A stretch of DNA of 64,000 nt from Peptococcaceae bacterium (GTDB taxonomy: Bacteria; Bacillota; Dehalobacteriia; UBA4068; UBA4997): the NCBI GenBank assembly GCA_022797295.1, contig JAAWKH010000003.1, forward strand, positions 1 through 64,000, given 5' to 3'. The notes below the pieces were generated by a model. It saw nothing but the letters and a program-made list of their open reading frames with translations, had not been told where the DNA came from and ran no database searches. Position numbers and translations under genes: made by a program. Below are positions 8,216-16,042 of this stretch, one piece after another; the stretch's first letter is position 1; each line of letters starts with the position of its first letter.

Positions 8216-9631
8216 ATGAATATCAGCCAAAGGGCGTTTTATTACGTCACTCGCAAAAAGGGAAAAAGCCTGCTGCTTTTGGCAATTTTGCTGGCAATGG
8301 GCAGCTGCGTGTTAACCGGCCTGGCCATCTGGCGGGCGGCTGGAGAGGCCCAGCTGGAGCTGCGGCAAAGCCTGGGCGGCCGCCTGGCAATCTCTGTGGA
8401 TTGGCAGAACAGCCCCTACGTGGTGGAGGAAAAGCTGGCGGAAAGTTACGATGAAACCAGCGGCAAAACCTCAATAAGCTCTCTACTCTATTCCACCAAA
8501 CAGCTGACGCCAGAAAACATCGCCGCCATTAAGGGCGTGGCAGGTGTAAAATATTGCAGCGGCCGCTTTGAGGGGCTAACCCCTCTGCCGGAGCTTTCCC
8601 TGCTGCCGGGCACCGTGCCGATTGACCCGAAATATCAGGGCTGCACCAAAACCCTGGGCGTTTACAACAGCCGGGATGATGAGCTTTTCAGCGACGGCAG
8701 CCTACAGTTGACCGCCGGGCGGCACCTTGGCCCAGATGACCGGCAGGCGGTGTTAATCAGCGAGGATTTGGCGGCTAAAAGTGAGCTGCAAGTGGGCGAT
8801 TACCTAACTGTCCGCTGTTACAGCCCAAAGGACGAGTCCTACAGCGGAGCCACGTTGCACCTGCAAATCGTCGGCCTGTTTGCGCCAAAGGAGGTGGAGG
8901 CGTTTGGGAAAATTATCCCCACCTACGATAAAATCCAAAACCTGGTTTTTATTGACCTCCCCTCGGCCCTGGCCATTGATGGCAGCGATTTTAACTACGG
9001 CTTTTCCGCCCTGAGCGTCGGCATAGAGGACCCGGCGGAGATGGCGCGGGTGCTGGCGGAAATTCAGTCTCTGCCGGAAATTGATTGGCAGGCCTTTACG
9101 GTGGAGGCGGACAATGAGGCTTATCTCAATGCAAGCGCCCCCTTAAACGCCCTGAGCGAGCTGCTGCCCACCCTGCTGGCGGTAATTATCCTGGTCAGCG
9201 GCATTATTCTGACCCTGATTTTAACCCTTTGGAGTAAAAGCCGGCTGCATGAAACCGGCGTGCTGCTTTCGCTGGGCTTCAGCAAGGCCGCCATCATCGG
9301 CCAGTACCTGCTGGAGGTTTTGCTGCTTGCAATTTTGGCCTTTGGCCTTTCCTATTTCAGCAGCTGCACGGTGGCGGAGCAAATTGGCAACCAACTGCTG
9401 GCCCAAAGCCTGCCGGCGGAAAACGAGGCCGCAACGGCAGCCGCTGTGGAATTTGGCGTTAAGGGAGGCGAGGCCATAGCCGTAACCGACGGTATTAAGG
9501 TTGCGGTGGAGCCGTTTGATTTGGCAATGCTTTATCTAATTGGCCTGGGAGTCATCATTGCCGCCGTCTGTCTTGCCTCGGTGCCGGTAATGCGTCTGCG
9601 GCCGCGCGAAATTTTGAGCAAAATGAGCTGA
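8216..9631 (+). CDS. ABC transporter permease, MacB/FtsX type
   Basis: A 471-residue permease with one N-terminal membrane helix, a large extracellular domain (about residues 45-320) and three C-terminal helices, the FtsX/MacB topology. The family is involved in export or sensing of peptides and drugs rather than uptake. The ATG at 8216 has GGAGGT six bases upstream; an in-frame start 57 bases earlier lacks one. The ATPase follows after 22 bases. With the two-component genes it forms a four-gene unit that probably answers envelope stress or an antimicrobial peptide. Confidence 0.87.
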   Translation: MNISQRAFYYVTRKKGKSLLLLAILLAMGSCVLTGLAIWRAAGEAQLELRQSLGGRLAISVDWQNSPYVVEEKLAESYDETSGKTSISSLLYSTKQLTPENIAAIKGVAGVKYCSGRFEGLTPLPELSLLPGTVPIDPKYQGCTKTLGVYNSRDDELFSDGSLQLTAGRHLGPDDRQAVLISEDLAAKSELQVGDYLTVRCYSPKDESYSGATLHLQIVGLFAPKEVEAFGKIIPTYDKIQNLVFIDLPSALAIDGSDFNYGFSALSVGIEDPAEMARVLAEIQSLPEIDWQAFTVEADNEAYLNASAPLNALSELLPTLLAVIILVSGIILTLILTLWSKSRLHETGVLLSLGFSKAAIIGQYLLEVLLLAILAFGLSYFSSCTVAEQIGNQLLAQSLPAENEAATAAAVEFGVKGGEAIAVTDGIKVAVEPFDLAMLYLIGLGVIIAAVCLASVPVMRLRPREILSKMS

Positions 9632-9653
9632 AACAAGCTGAAAGGAGGATTTT

Positions 9654-10304
9654 ATGTCTACATTGCTATTGCAAAACATCTGCTACAGCTATGAAAAGGG
9701 TCGTCCCGGCCGGCCAATATTAAACAACCTTAACGCCGAGTTTGCCTCCGGCCGATTTTATGCTATTCTGGGGCCGTCCGGCTCCGGCAAAACAACCCTG
9801 TTAAATCTGTTGGGCGGGCTGGACGCGCCGCAGCAGGGACGGATACTGTTTGCGAAAGAGGATATTGCCCAGCGAGGGCTGGCTTATCACCGGCGCAACC
9901 GGGTGGCCCTAATCTTCCAAAACTACAACCTGCTGGATTACCTGACGCCGCTGGAGAATGTGGCCTTAACCGCCAGGGAGGATGCAGCGGCGGCCCTGCA
10001 CCGGCTTGGCCTGACGGCGGCGGAGGCCCGGCGTAGCGTGCGGCAGCTTTCCGGCGGGCAGCAGCAGCGGGTGGCGATTGCGCGGGCCTTGGCCTGCGGC
10101 GCTCCGCTGATTTTGGCAGACGAGCCAACGGGCAGCCTGGACGCAGACACGGCCGCGGAAATTGGCGAGGTTTTGCGGGAAAACGCCCACCAGCTGCACA
10201 AATGCGTGCTGGTGGTAACTCATTCCGCCGCCCTGGCCGCGCAGGCGGACGTGGTTTTAAGCTTGGAGGGCGGCCGCCTGAAAATAAAAAACGTCATTTT
10301 GTAA
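9654..10304 (+). CDS. ABC transporter ATP-binding protein (LolD/MacB type)
   Basis: A 216-residue ATPase with Walker [10 protein letters not shown] near residue 41, Q-loop region [18 protein letters not shown], signature LSGGQQQR and Walker [13 protein letters not shown]. This pattern is that of the lipoprotein/macrolide/bacteriocin exporter ATPases. AAAGGAGG precedes the start. It pairs with the upstream FtsX-like permease. Confidence 0.95.
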   Translation: MSTLLLQNICYSYEKGRPGRPILNNLNAEFASGRFYAILGPSGSGKTTLLNLLGGLDAPQQGRILFAKEDIAQRGLAYHRRNRVALIFQNYNLLDYLTPLENVALTAREDAAAALHRLGLTAAEARRSVRQLSGGQQQRVAIARALACGAPLILADEPTGSLDADTAAEIGEVLRENAHQLHKCVLVVTHSAALAAQADVVLSLEGGRLKIKNVIL

Positions 10305-10333
10305 AAAAGCGACTTGAATTTGCTACCCAGCTC

Positions 10334-10362
10334 TTGACAAACCCCTGGCAGAGGGCTATAAT
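10334..10362 (+). promoter_or_regulatory. Consensus promoter of cysK
   Basis: TTGACA at 10334-10339 and TATAAT at 10357-10362 with a 17 bp spacer, a perfect sigma-A match. The leader to the ATG at 10420 is about 50 bases, too short for a T-box. Confidence 0.93.
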
Positions 10363-10419
10363 AAAGCCTATAAAACAACTAGGTTTATATTTTAGGATAG
10401 ATTCAAGGAGGTTTTCAAA

Positions 10420-11349
10420 ATGAAGATTGCGCAAACACTAACTGATTTAATAGGCAACACACCTATATTGGATTTGACTCAATTTAGCCAAAAGCGAGAG
10501 TTGCCGGCTAGGCTGCTGGTCAAGCTGGAATATTTTAACCCGGCGGGCAGCGCTAAGGACCGGATTGCAGCGGCGATGTTGGCTGATGCGGAAAGCCGCG
10601 GCCTGTTGCCAGCGGACGCGGTGATTATTGAGCCAACCAGCGGCAACACCGGCATTGGGCTGGCGGCGGTGGCGGCGGCCCGCGGTTGGCGGGTTATCCT
10701 GACAATGCCGGACACGATGAGCGCTGAGCGGCGGAATTTGCTGAAAGCTTATGGTGCGGAGCTGGTGCTGACCCCTGGCGCGCAGGGGATGAGTGGGGCT
10801 ATTGCCAAAGCTGAGGAGCTGGCGGCGGAAATTCCGCACAGCTTTATTCCCAGCCAGTTCAGCAATCCGGCCAACCCGGCGGCGCATCGCAGCAGCACTG
10901 GCCCGGAAATCTGGCGGGATACGGAGGGGCAGGTGGCTATCTTTGTGGCAGGCGTGGGCACCGGCGGCACCATTTCCGGCGTTGGCGCTTATTTGAAGCA
11001 GCAAAATCCGCAAATTCAAGTGGTGGCGGTGGAGCCGGCCAGCTCGCCGCTGCTTTCCTCAGGGCAGGCCGGCGCGCACAAAATCCAGGGCATTGGCGCA
11101 AACTTTGTGCCGGAAACCCTGGATAGAACGGTGTATGATGAAATTGTGCTGGTGACGGACGCCGACGCAATGGCTACCGGCCGGGCCTTGGCTAGAGAAG
11201 AGGGCCTGTTGGTGGGCATATCCTCAGGCGCGGCGGTTTGGGCGGCGGCGCAGTTGGCCAAACGCCCGGAAAACGCAGGCAAGATTATTGTGGCTCTGCT
11301 GCCGGACGGCGGCGAAAGATACCTCTCCACGCCAATGTTTGCGGATTGA
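10420..11349 (+). CDS. cysK: Cysteine synthase A (O-acetylserine sulfhydrylase)
   Basis: A 309-residue PLP enzyme that makes cysteine from O-acetylserine and sulfide. The PLP lysine motif is NPAGSAKDR near residue 45, the phosphate and substrate loop is TSGNTG near residue 72, and the PLP-phosphate loop is GTGGT near residue 180. The C-terminal [11 protein letters not shown] is typical. AAGGAGG precedes the start. It has its own strong promoter and is convergent with the next gene only seven bases away. Cystathionine beta-synthase is excluded by length and motifs. Confidence 0.95.
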   Translation: MKIAQTLTDLIGNTPILDLTQFSQKRELPARLLVKLEYFNPAGSAKDRIAAAMLADAESRGLLPADAVIIEPTSGNTGIGLAAVAAARGWRVILTMPDTMSAERRNLLKAYGAELVLTPGAQGMSGAIAKAEELAAEIPHSFIPSQFSNPANPAAHRSSTGPEIWRDTEGQVAIFVAGVGTGGTISGVGAYLKQQNPQIQVVAVEPASSPLLSSGQAGAHKIQGIGANFVPETLDRTVYDEIVLVTDADAMATGRALAREEGLLVGISSGAAVWAAAQLAKRPENAGKIIVALLPDGGERYLSTPMFAD

Positions 11350-11356
11350 TTGGCTG

Positions 11357-12031
11357 TTATCTTGGCAATTTGCGGGGCGGCTCGTTGCTCAGGCGTAGCC
11401 GGTGATAATCCTGGTTTTCCTGCTTCCAAAAGCCGCGCAGCACGCAATGGTCGGCATTGGTGGCGGCGGGGTGCAGCTGGGATAGTTGATTGAAAAGCGT
11501 TGGGTGCAGGCGCGGCGGCAAGTCCAAATAGCCGCTGTTGCCCTGCTCGTCCACCACCGTCAGGCGTACTTTGTTGGAAAGGAATGATTTGCGCAGTTCT
11601 TCAAAGAAAATGCCGACGATTTTGGCTCGTGGAAAAACGTGGCCGGGCAAAATCAGCCATTCCTCGCCTAGGTAAAGCGGCGCGGGCGGATTTGGTTGCC
11701 AGCAAATGTCCTCATCCAACACGGCGTAAGGGTCGGCGGCCAGGTGTTCCGGCAGCCAGTGTGCCAAATCGCGGCGTAGGCGGCCGGTGTAGTTGAAGCG
11801 CGTAACCAGGCGGGTCAGCAGATTGCCCAGGCTGATTAAAAAAGCGACTAAATCAACGCAGCAAATTCCGCCCATTATATAGGGATAGGTGTGGTAAAAA
11901 AAATCCAGCGGGCCGTAAAACAGCTCAATTTGCCCGTAACACAGCAGGCAAACCAAAGCAAACCAGAAGATTGCCCAGCGCAGTTTGCCAGCAAAATAGG
12001 CTCGCATAATTTTCTTGATGGAGTAATTCAT
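11357..12031 (-). CDS. Membrane protein with two helices and a soluble C-terminal domain
   Basis: A 224-residue protein with two hydrophobic segments in the first 80 residues (around IFWFALVCLLCYG and IMGGICCVDLVAFLISL) and a soluble remainder containing a stretch reading LYLGEEWLILPG that resembles a PH/YcxB-like beta domain. I do not recognise the family with certainty. AGGAGAGG lies about ten bases before the ATG at 12031, favoured over the ATG ten codons upstream. It converges on cysK. Confidence 0.65.
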   Translation of the reverse strand: MNYSIKKIMRAYFAGKLRWAIFWFALVCLLCYGQIELFYGPLDFFYHTYPYIMGGICCVDLVAFLISLGNLLTRLVTRFNYTGRLRRDLAHWLPEHLAADPYAVLDEDICWQPNPPAPLYLGEEWLILPGHVFPRAKIVGIFFEELRKSFLSNKVRLTVVDEQGNSGYLDLPPRLHPTLFNQLSQLHPAATNADHCVLRGFWKQENQDYHRLRLSNEPPRKLPR

Positions 12032-12117
12032 ATTAGCAACATCCTCTCCTGTTTCTTCCATTTATTTTGGGGTTGAGTGTTGGTGTAACTTGTTCAGGGT
12101 GTAGCCAGCACTCTTTT

Positions 12118-12285
12118 TTATTTTTTATTAACCGCCTCTATTCCTTTTCGTATAAGTTCCAACAAAGTAAAACCAGATTTTTTTGCTGCTGCTTGTATCT
12201 CTGCTTTTTCTGCTGGTGTAACGCGAATATAAAGACGCTCACTTTTAGGGTTGTCGCTATGCGGTCTGCCCTGTGTTGGGGACAT
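12118..12285 (-). CDS. Small ribbon-helix-helix (Arc/CopG-like) DNA-binding protein
   Basis: A 55-residue basic protein: SERLYIRVTPAEKAEIQ is the beta strand and first helix of a ribbon-helix-helix fold, and SGFTLLELIRKGIEAV is the second helix. AAAGGAGGTG stands six bases before the ATG at 12285. Such proteins are antitoxins, copy-number or mobilisation regulators. No partner toxin gene of ordinary size is adjacent, but a 15 bp-arm palindrome covering a divergent promoter lies 70 bases upstream and could be its target. The bases between 12032 and 12117 hold a hairpin with a plus-strand T run. Confidence 0.75.
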   Translation of the reverse strand: MSPTQGRPHSDNPKSERLYIRVTPAEKAEIQAAAKKSGFTLLELIRKGIEAVNKK

Positions 12286-12315
12286 TTTTACACCTCCTTT
12301 TCTGTCCGCACATTT

Positions 12316-12344
12316 ATTATATAGCGTGCGTACAAAAAAGTCAA
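12316..12344 (-). promoter_or_regulatory. Promoter of the ribbon-helix-helix gene
   Basis: Minus-strand TTGACT (12339-12344) and TATAAT (12316-12321) with a 17 bp spacer. CCGCAC and GTGCGT on either side of the -10 form an inverted pair that could be an operator. Confidence 0.85.
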
Positions 12345-12355
12345 TAGTTTTTTTC

Positions 12356-12394
12356 ATAACATTTCAGATTGACAAAAGCAATCTGAAATGTTAT
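12356..12394. repeat. Perfect palindrome over a promoter
   Basis: ATAACATTTCAGATT (12356-12370) and AATCTGAAATGTTAT (12380-12394) are perfect inverted repeats with a nine-base centre. They span the plus-strand -35 through the -10 and lie beside the ribbon-helix-helix promoter, so they look like an operator as much as an RNA hairpin. Confidence 0.9.
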
Positions 12395-12397
12395 AAT
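12369..12397 (+). promoter_or_regulatory. Consensus promoter inside the palindrome
   Basis: TTGACA at 12369-12374 and TATAAT at 12392-12397 with a 17 bp spacer. It would start a plus-strand RNA near 12404 with no ordinary ORF, running against the small-ORF transcript. Confidence 0.85.
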
Positions 12398-12425
12398 AAT
12401 AAAAAAGGCACCGCAAGTAAGCGGT
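12398..12425 (-). terminator. Terminator of the minus-strand small-ORF transcript
   Basis: On the minus strand ACCGC, a six-base loop, GCGGT, then GCC and six T. It ends a transcript that begins near 12734. Confidence 0.6.
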
Positions 12426-12490
12426 TAGCTTTCGTTAGTGATTAAAACATTACTGCTTCAACCGTCACTGGGCCAAGTGGCGGTTGTTTC
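12404..12490 (+). ncRNA. Candidate antisense RNA to the small-ORF mRNA
   Basis: The plus-strand promoter at 12369-12397 would produce an RNA antisense to the 3' end of the minus-strand small-ORF mRNA. A ten-base-pair hairpin at 12460-12485 followed by GTTTCT is a possible but weak terminator. The RNA starts with AGGCACCGCA (12406-12415), the same ten bases found near the 5' end of the opposing transcript. Confidence 0.5.
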
Positions 12491-12557
12491 TATGTCTAAA
12501 CTTAATTTCAATCGAAATTTTAAAAATTCCAATATGAAACGTCAGCTTAATTGGCAC
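12465..12557 (-). CDS. 30-residue basic peptide, possible type I toxin or small regulator
   Basis: GAAAGGAGGTGAGG precedes a GTG start at 12557 that opens a 30-codon frame, MPIKLTFHIGIFKISIEIKF and a basic tail ending HLAQ. The alternating hydrophobic pattern suggests beta strands rather than a membrane helix. The ribosome site is one of the best in the window, which is the main reason for calling it. It lies on a roughly 330-base transcript between its own promoter and terminator and is opposed by an antisense promoter. I do not recognise a family. Confidence 0.5.
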   Translation of the reverse strand: MPIKLTFHIGIFKISIEIKFRHRNNRHLAQ

Positions 12558-12647
12558 AGGCCTCACCTCCTTTCGAGGGATATTGACTAACCGTTAAGTG
12601 AGCAGTTAGCGATTGCCAAGTCCTGCGAAGCTGGACGCAGGCAGAGC

Positions 12648-12725
12648 TTAGTGCGAACAAATACCGCAGGTGCAAAAAGGATTGTACGAAAACAAAACTT
12701 TGCCCCTGCGGTGCCTACCGTTCAT
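12648..12725 (-). CDS. Possible 25-residue leader peptide
   Basis: An ATG at 12725, about ten bases from the predicted transcript start, opens a 25-codon frame with four Arg/His-rich residues first and three cysteines near the end (CTCGIC). It has only a poor ribosome site. Its coding bases form a strong hairpin (CCGCAGG...CCTGCGG, 12661-12712), so the region may act as RNA rather than as a gene. Confidence 0.25.
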   Translation of the reverse strand: MNGRHRRGKVLFSYNPFCTCGICSH

Positions 12726-12740
12726 TACGATGCCTTGTTA

Positions 12741-12769
12741 ATTATACAAATTATTTGTCGTATTGTCAA
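12741..12769 (-). promoter_or_regulatory. Promoter of the small-ORF transcript
   Basis: Minus-strand TTGACA (12764-12769) and TATAAT (12741-12746) with a 17 bp spacer, a perfect match. It faces the promoter at 12369-12397. Confidence 0.88.
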
Positions 12770-12785
12770 GCCAAATTTTATTAAT

Positions 12786-12820
12786 AAAAACCCCCAGTTT
12801 CTTCAGAAACTGGGGGTTGA
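12786..12820 (-). terminator. Terminator of the cold-shock gene
   Basis: AACCCCCAGTTTC (12789-12801) pairs with GAAACTGGGGGTT (12806-12818); T residues follow on the minus strand. Confidence 0.9.
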
Positions 12821-12840
12821 ATTTTTAGTGTTTGGTTTGC

Positions 12841-13056
12841 TTAGTCAACTTTGCAAACGTTGGCAGCACGCAGTTTGCTGGGGTTTTTGGGGTCAGTTTC
12901 CACTTCAAAGGTTACTTTCTGGCCCTCGTCCAGAGTGCGGTAACCGTCAGTCTGGATAGCAGAGAAATGCACAAATACGTCGTCGCCGCCTTCATCGTTG
13001 GCAATAAAGCCGAAGCCTTTTTCTGCGTTGAACCATTTTACTGTACCGTTATTCAT
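12841..13056 (-). CDS. Cold-shock domain protein (CspA family)
   Basis: A 71-residue single cold-shock domain with both RNA-binding motifs, [12 protein letters not shown] (RNP1) and DVFVHFSAI (RNP2). Such proteins melt RNA structure and act as RNA chaperones in cold and in growth transitions. AGGAGGT precedes the ATG at 13056. The leader is about 95 bases long, which fits the long regulated leaders of csp mRNAs. Confidence 0.96.
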   Translation of the reverse strand: MNNGTVKWFNAEKGFGFIANDEGGDDVFVHFSAIQTDGYRTLDEGQKVTFEVETDPKNPSKLRAANVCKVD

Positions 13057-13158
13057 TTTGGGTACCTCCTGTTTGATATTTTCGTACCCATAGAAAATGA
13101 ACAAATATCGCCAAACTAAAACGTGCAATACTAAGCTATTATCCTGAATACATGCACC

Positions 13159-13187
13159 AGTATATCACGTTGACTGCTTAAAGTCAA
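13159..13187 (-). promoter_or_regulatory. Promoter of the cold-shock gene
   Basis: Minus-strand TTGACT (13182-13187) and TATACT (13159-13164) with a 17 bp spacer. Confidence 0.8.
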
Positions 13188-13260
13188 GGGTTTTTGCGTA
13201 TTTACATTGGCATTTTTTTAGTTGTTGGCGATTGTGAGCGGCTGGCGGCGCGGTTTTTAG

Positions 13261-15069
13261 CTATTTCTGCAAAAGGGCGGCCAGCTCATCCAGCATATCA
13301 GCAAAAACTTGCATAGCGCTTTCCAGCGTTTTCGGGCTTTCCATATCAACACCAGCGCCGCGCAGCAGTTCCAGCGGGCTTTGGCTGCTGCCGCCGGACA
13401 AAAAGCCGATATAAGCGGCCACCTTTTCCGCGTCGCCGCTTAGGATATTCTGAGCCAGCGCCGTGGCCGCGCACATGCCAGTGGCGTATTTGTAAACGTA
13501 AAAGGCCCGGTAAAAATGAGGGATACGGCTCCATTCCATATCAATTTCTTGGTCAACCTGCATATCGGGGCCAAAGTAATCCAAATTCAGCTGATAGTAA
13601 ACATCCTGGAAGTAGCGGCAGGAGAGGGCTTGGCCGTCCTCCGCCGCGGCGTGAATCAGCTTTTCAAACTCGGCAAACATCGTCTGGCGGAACACGGTGC
13701 CCCGGAAGTCGTCCAGATAATGATTAACCAGCAACAGCCGTTGGGCCGGGTCAGTTTCCCGGTTCAGCAGATAGCGCAGCAGCAGGTTTTCATTAACCGT
13801 GCTGGCCACCTCCGCCACAAAAATCTCGTAGTCCGCGTAGATATAAGGTTGCTTGGTGTTGGAAAACCAGGAGTGCATAGAGTGGCCCAGCTCGTGGGCA
13901 AGCGTGAACACGCTGTTCAGGTTGCCCTGCCAGTTCAGCAGAATAAACGGCTTGGTGCCGTAAACGCCGCTGGAGTAGGCCCCGCTGGTTTTGCCCTGAT
14001 TTTCTGCCACATCCACCCAGCCCTCGCTGAAAGCGCGGCTGGCAATGCTCACATATTCCTCGCCCAACGGCTGCAAGGCTTGCAGAACCAGCTGGCAGGC
14101 CTCTGGATAAGAGATTTCCCGCGGGCGTTCCTGGGCCAGCGGCGTGTAAATATCATACATATGCAGCTCATCCAGGCCCAAAGCCTGCCGACGCAGCTGC
14201 AAATAGCGATAGAACAGGGGCAGATGAGCCCGCACGCCGGCTAGCAGGTTATCATAGACGGCAGGGGGAATGTCCTCGGCGAACAGAGCGGCGGCCAATG
14301 CGCTATCATAGCGGCGCACCTTGGCGGCAAAAACGTCCTTTTTCACGCTGCCGGCTAGCATTGCGGCCAGAGAGTTTTGCCAGGCGGCGTAAGTGGCATA
14401 TAAACCCTTAAAGGTTTCCTCCCGCACTTGGCGGCTGGGGCTTTCCATCAAATGGGTGTAATTGCCGTGGGTGATTTCCACCAGCGCGCCGGTTTCATCC
14501 CGCACGGTGGGGAAGTGCAAATCCGCATTGTTGAACATGCCAAAGATACCGCGCGGCGCGGCGCAGACCTCACCGGCCAAAGCCAGCATTTCCTCCTCGT
14601 CGTTGGTGCGGATGTGGGGCTTTTGGCGCAGCAGCTCCGCAAAAAAGCGTTGGTAAACAGCCAGCTCCGGCCGCATCAACCAACATTCCAGCTTGTTTTC
14701 GTCAATGCTCAGCAGTTCCGGCGCTTCAAAGGCCAGCGCGGCGGAAACGCGCACTCCCAAATTTTGGGCGCGGTCGGCCAATCCCTGATAGAGGTGGTTG
14801 GCGTTGTCCTCGTCGCGTTTCATTTGGGCGTAAAGGAAAAGTTTGTCCAGTTTTTGCAGCATAGTGCAACGTAGCTCCAGATATTCCGCCAAATGCTCCG
14901 GGCTTTGGCCCAGTGTGCCAGCATAAGCCGCGGCCTGTTCCGGCAGGGCCTCCGCTTCAGCAAAGGCGGCCTCCCAGGCGTCGTCGTTAGCAAACACAGA
15001 AGCCACGTCCCATTTCAGTTCTGCCGGCACCTGGTCGCGCTGGGGCAGTTTTTTTACATTTTCAGTCAT
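13261..15069 (-). CDS. pepF: Oligoendopeptidase F (M3 family)
   Basis: A 602-residue cytoplasmic zinc metallopeptidase that cuts oligopeptides of roughly 7-17 residues. The active site is LAHELGHSMHSW near residue 388, with the third ligand in the following EVASTVNE, the typical M3B arrangement. Length and the C-terminal GSSQSPLELLRGAGVDM fit PepF. GAGGAGGC precedes the ATG. It stands alone, with the DnaA-box-like region upstream. Confidence 0.95.
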   Translation of the reverse strand: MTENVKKLPQRDQVPAELKWDVASVFANDDAWEAAFAEAEALPEQAAAYAGTLGQSPEHLAEYLELRCTMLQKLDKLFLYAQMKRDEDNANHLYQGLADRAQNLGVRVSAALAFEAPELLSIDENKLECWLMRPELAVYQRFFAELLRQKPHIRTNDEEEMLALAGEVCAAPRGIFGMFNNADLHFPTVRDETGALVEITHGNYTHLMESPSRQVREETFKGLYATYAAWQNSLAAMLAGSVKKDVFAAKVRRYDSALAAALFAEDIPPAVYDNLLAGVRAHLPLFYRYLQLRRQALGLDELHMYDIYTPLAQERPREISYPEACQLVLQALQPLGEEYVSIASRAFSEGWVDVAENQGKTSGAYSSGVYGTKPFILLNWQGNLNSVFTLAHELGHSMHSWFSNTKQPYIYADYEIFVAEVASTVNENLLLRYLLNRETDPAQRLLLVNHYLDDFRGTVFRQTMFAEFEKLIHAAAEDGQALSCRYFQDVYYQLNLDYFGPDMQVDQEIDMEWSRIPHFYRAFYVYKYATGMCAATALAQNILSGDAEKVAAYIGFLSGGSSQSPLELLRGAGVDMESPKTLESAMQVFADMLDELAALLQK

Positions 15070-15142
15070 TTTTGCCTCCTCTTGACTAATCGAACAATTA
15101 TTTTTGGGTTTTTTTTAGTACTAAACTAAAAATCGTTTCCAA

Positions 15143-15299
15143 GGTGGATTTTCCACCGAACAAAATAAATCACCAGCTAACGGGGTTGAGCTTTTCCACC
15201 AACTTTTGGTGGGTTATTAAATTTTATTAACGGCCAATGCCTACAAATGGCTTGGGCAAAGGCTTAAAGTTATGCACAGAGTTTTCCACATTTTCCACA
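15143..15299. other. Cluster of DnaA-box-like sites in a 307-base gene-free gap
   Basis: The gap 15070-15376 holds TTATGCACA at 15270-15278 (a good DnaA box) followed by two tandem TTTTCCACA (15282-15290 and 15291-15299, one mismatch each). Two small hairpins containing TTTTCCACC lie at 15143-15157 and around 15191-15212, with an AT-rich run at 15214-15231 between. The same-strand 9-12 base spacing is like that of replication-origin or DnaA-regulatory sites. No dnaA or dnaN is in the window, so this is not evidence for oriC by itself. Confidence 0.5.
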
Positions 15300-15376
15300 G
15301 GTTTATCCCCTGCCGCCGTGGGTAAATTCCCTAAAAATTTGGGCAGGATGGCGAAAGATTGCTTGCATAAATTGGA

Positions 15377-16042
15377 TTAGGCCGGCTGAAAAATTTTGGC
15401 CCAAAGTTCCGGCCCTGCCAAATCCTGCAATTTAGCTTGCGCCCAATCGGCCGCCGGCAGATTGGAAAAGGCATTTGGGGCATAATCCGCCAGGCTGCAC
15501 TCTGCCAGGCGGTCGGCCCAGGGCGGCTGGGGCAGGCTCAACAGCTGGCGCACCAGTTCATCCTCGCCGGCGTTGATGAGAACCTCTCGCAGGGCTTCCG
15601 CCCGCTCCGTTTTGGGTAGGCAGCAGTGAGAACGGCAGGTGAAGCTGCGCCAGGGGTGGATGGTGCAGCATTTTTGCTTTTCGTCCAAAAATTGGCAGGA
15701 ACCGTTTTCGCTGCGGCGCAGCGTGAGATCCACCGCCGGGCCGCAAAAGCTTAGCTCCGCCCAATCCAACAGCCATTCCGCCAGTCCGCCGGCAGGCTCG
15801 CCGCTGTGGCCGGATAGTTGCCAATCGGCAATCGTCAGCGGGGCGCGCTCGTGGCAACAGCCGTCACAGCCTTTGCAATCTGCCAAAGTGGCGGCTTGAA
15901 ATTCCGCCAAGCCAGTCAGATAATCGCCCACGGTGGCCTCCGGCTGCAAAACTGCCAAATCATAGGCCATTTGCGGGCCCAAAAAGGGGTCTGCTTCAGC
16001 CTCCGGCACAGGGGTTAGCCAAAAGCGGATTTGCTCAGCCAT
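15377..16042 (-). CDS. YkgJ-type cysteine-cluster protein
   Basis: A 221-residue protein with the CxxCxxCC cluster (CKGCDGCCHERAPL, near residue 55) and later cysteines in CQFLDEKQKCCTIH and FTCRSHCC, the arrangement of the YkgJ/FliB zinc- or iron-sulfur-binding family. Function of the family is unclear. The ATG at 16042 overlaps the folD stop by eight bases, so translation is probably coupled to it. Confidence 0.75.
   Translation of the reverse strand: MAEQIRFWLTPVPEAEADPFLGPQMAYDLAVLQPEATVGDYLTGLAEFQAATLADCKGCDGCCHERAPLTIADWQLSGHSGEPAGGLAEWLLDWAELSFCGPAVDLTLRRSENGSCQFLDEKQKCCTIHPWRSFTCRSHCCLPKTERAEALREVLINAGEDELVRQLLSLPQPPWADRLAECSLADYAPNAFSNLPAADWAQAKLQDLAGPELWAKIFQPA

Noticed and set aside
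10305-10419. T-box or SAM riboswitch upstream of cysK
   Set aside because: The leader from the consensus promoter to the start codon is only about 50 bases and has no specifier hairpin or T-box sequence.
12073-12117. Plus-strand terminator-like hairpin (GAGTGTTGG/CCAGCACTC with a T run)
   Set aside because: It has the form of a terminator but no plus-strand gene or promoter precedes it, so no role can be given.
12398-12735. Possible RNase P RNA, SRP RNA, 6S RNA or tmRNA because of the closing GGCACCGCA/TGCGGTGCC pairing over about 300 bases
   Set aside because: None of the conserved cores of these RNAs are present, and the layout of promoters, ribosome site and terminator explains the segment better as a small-ORF transcript.
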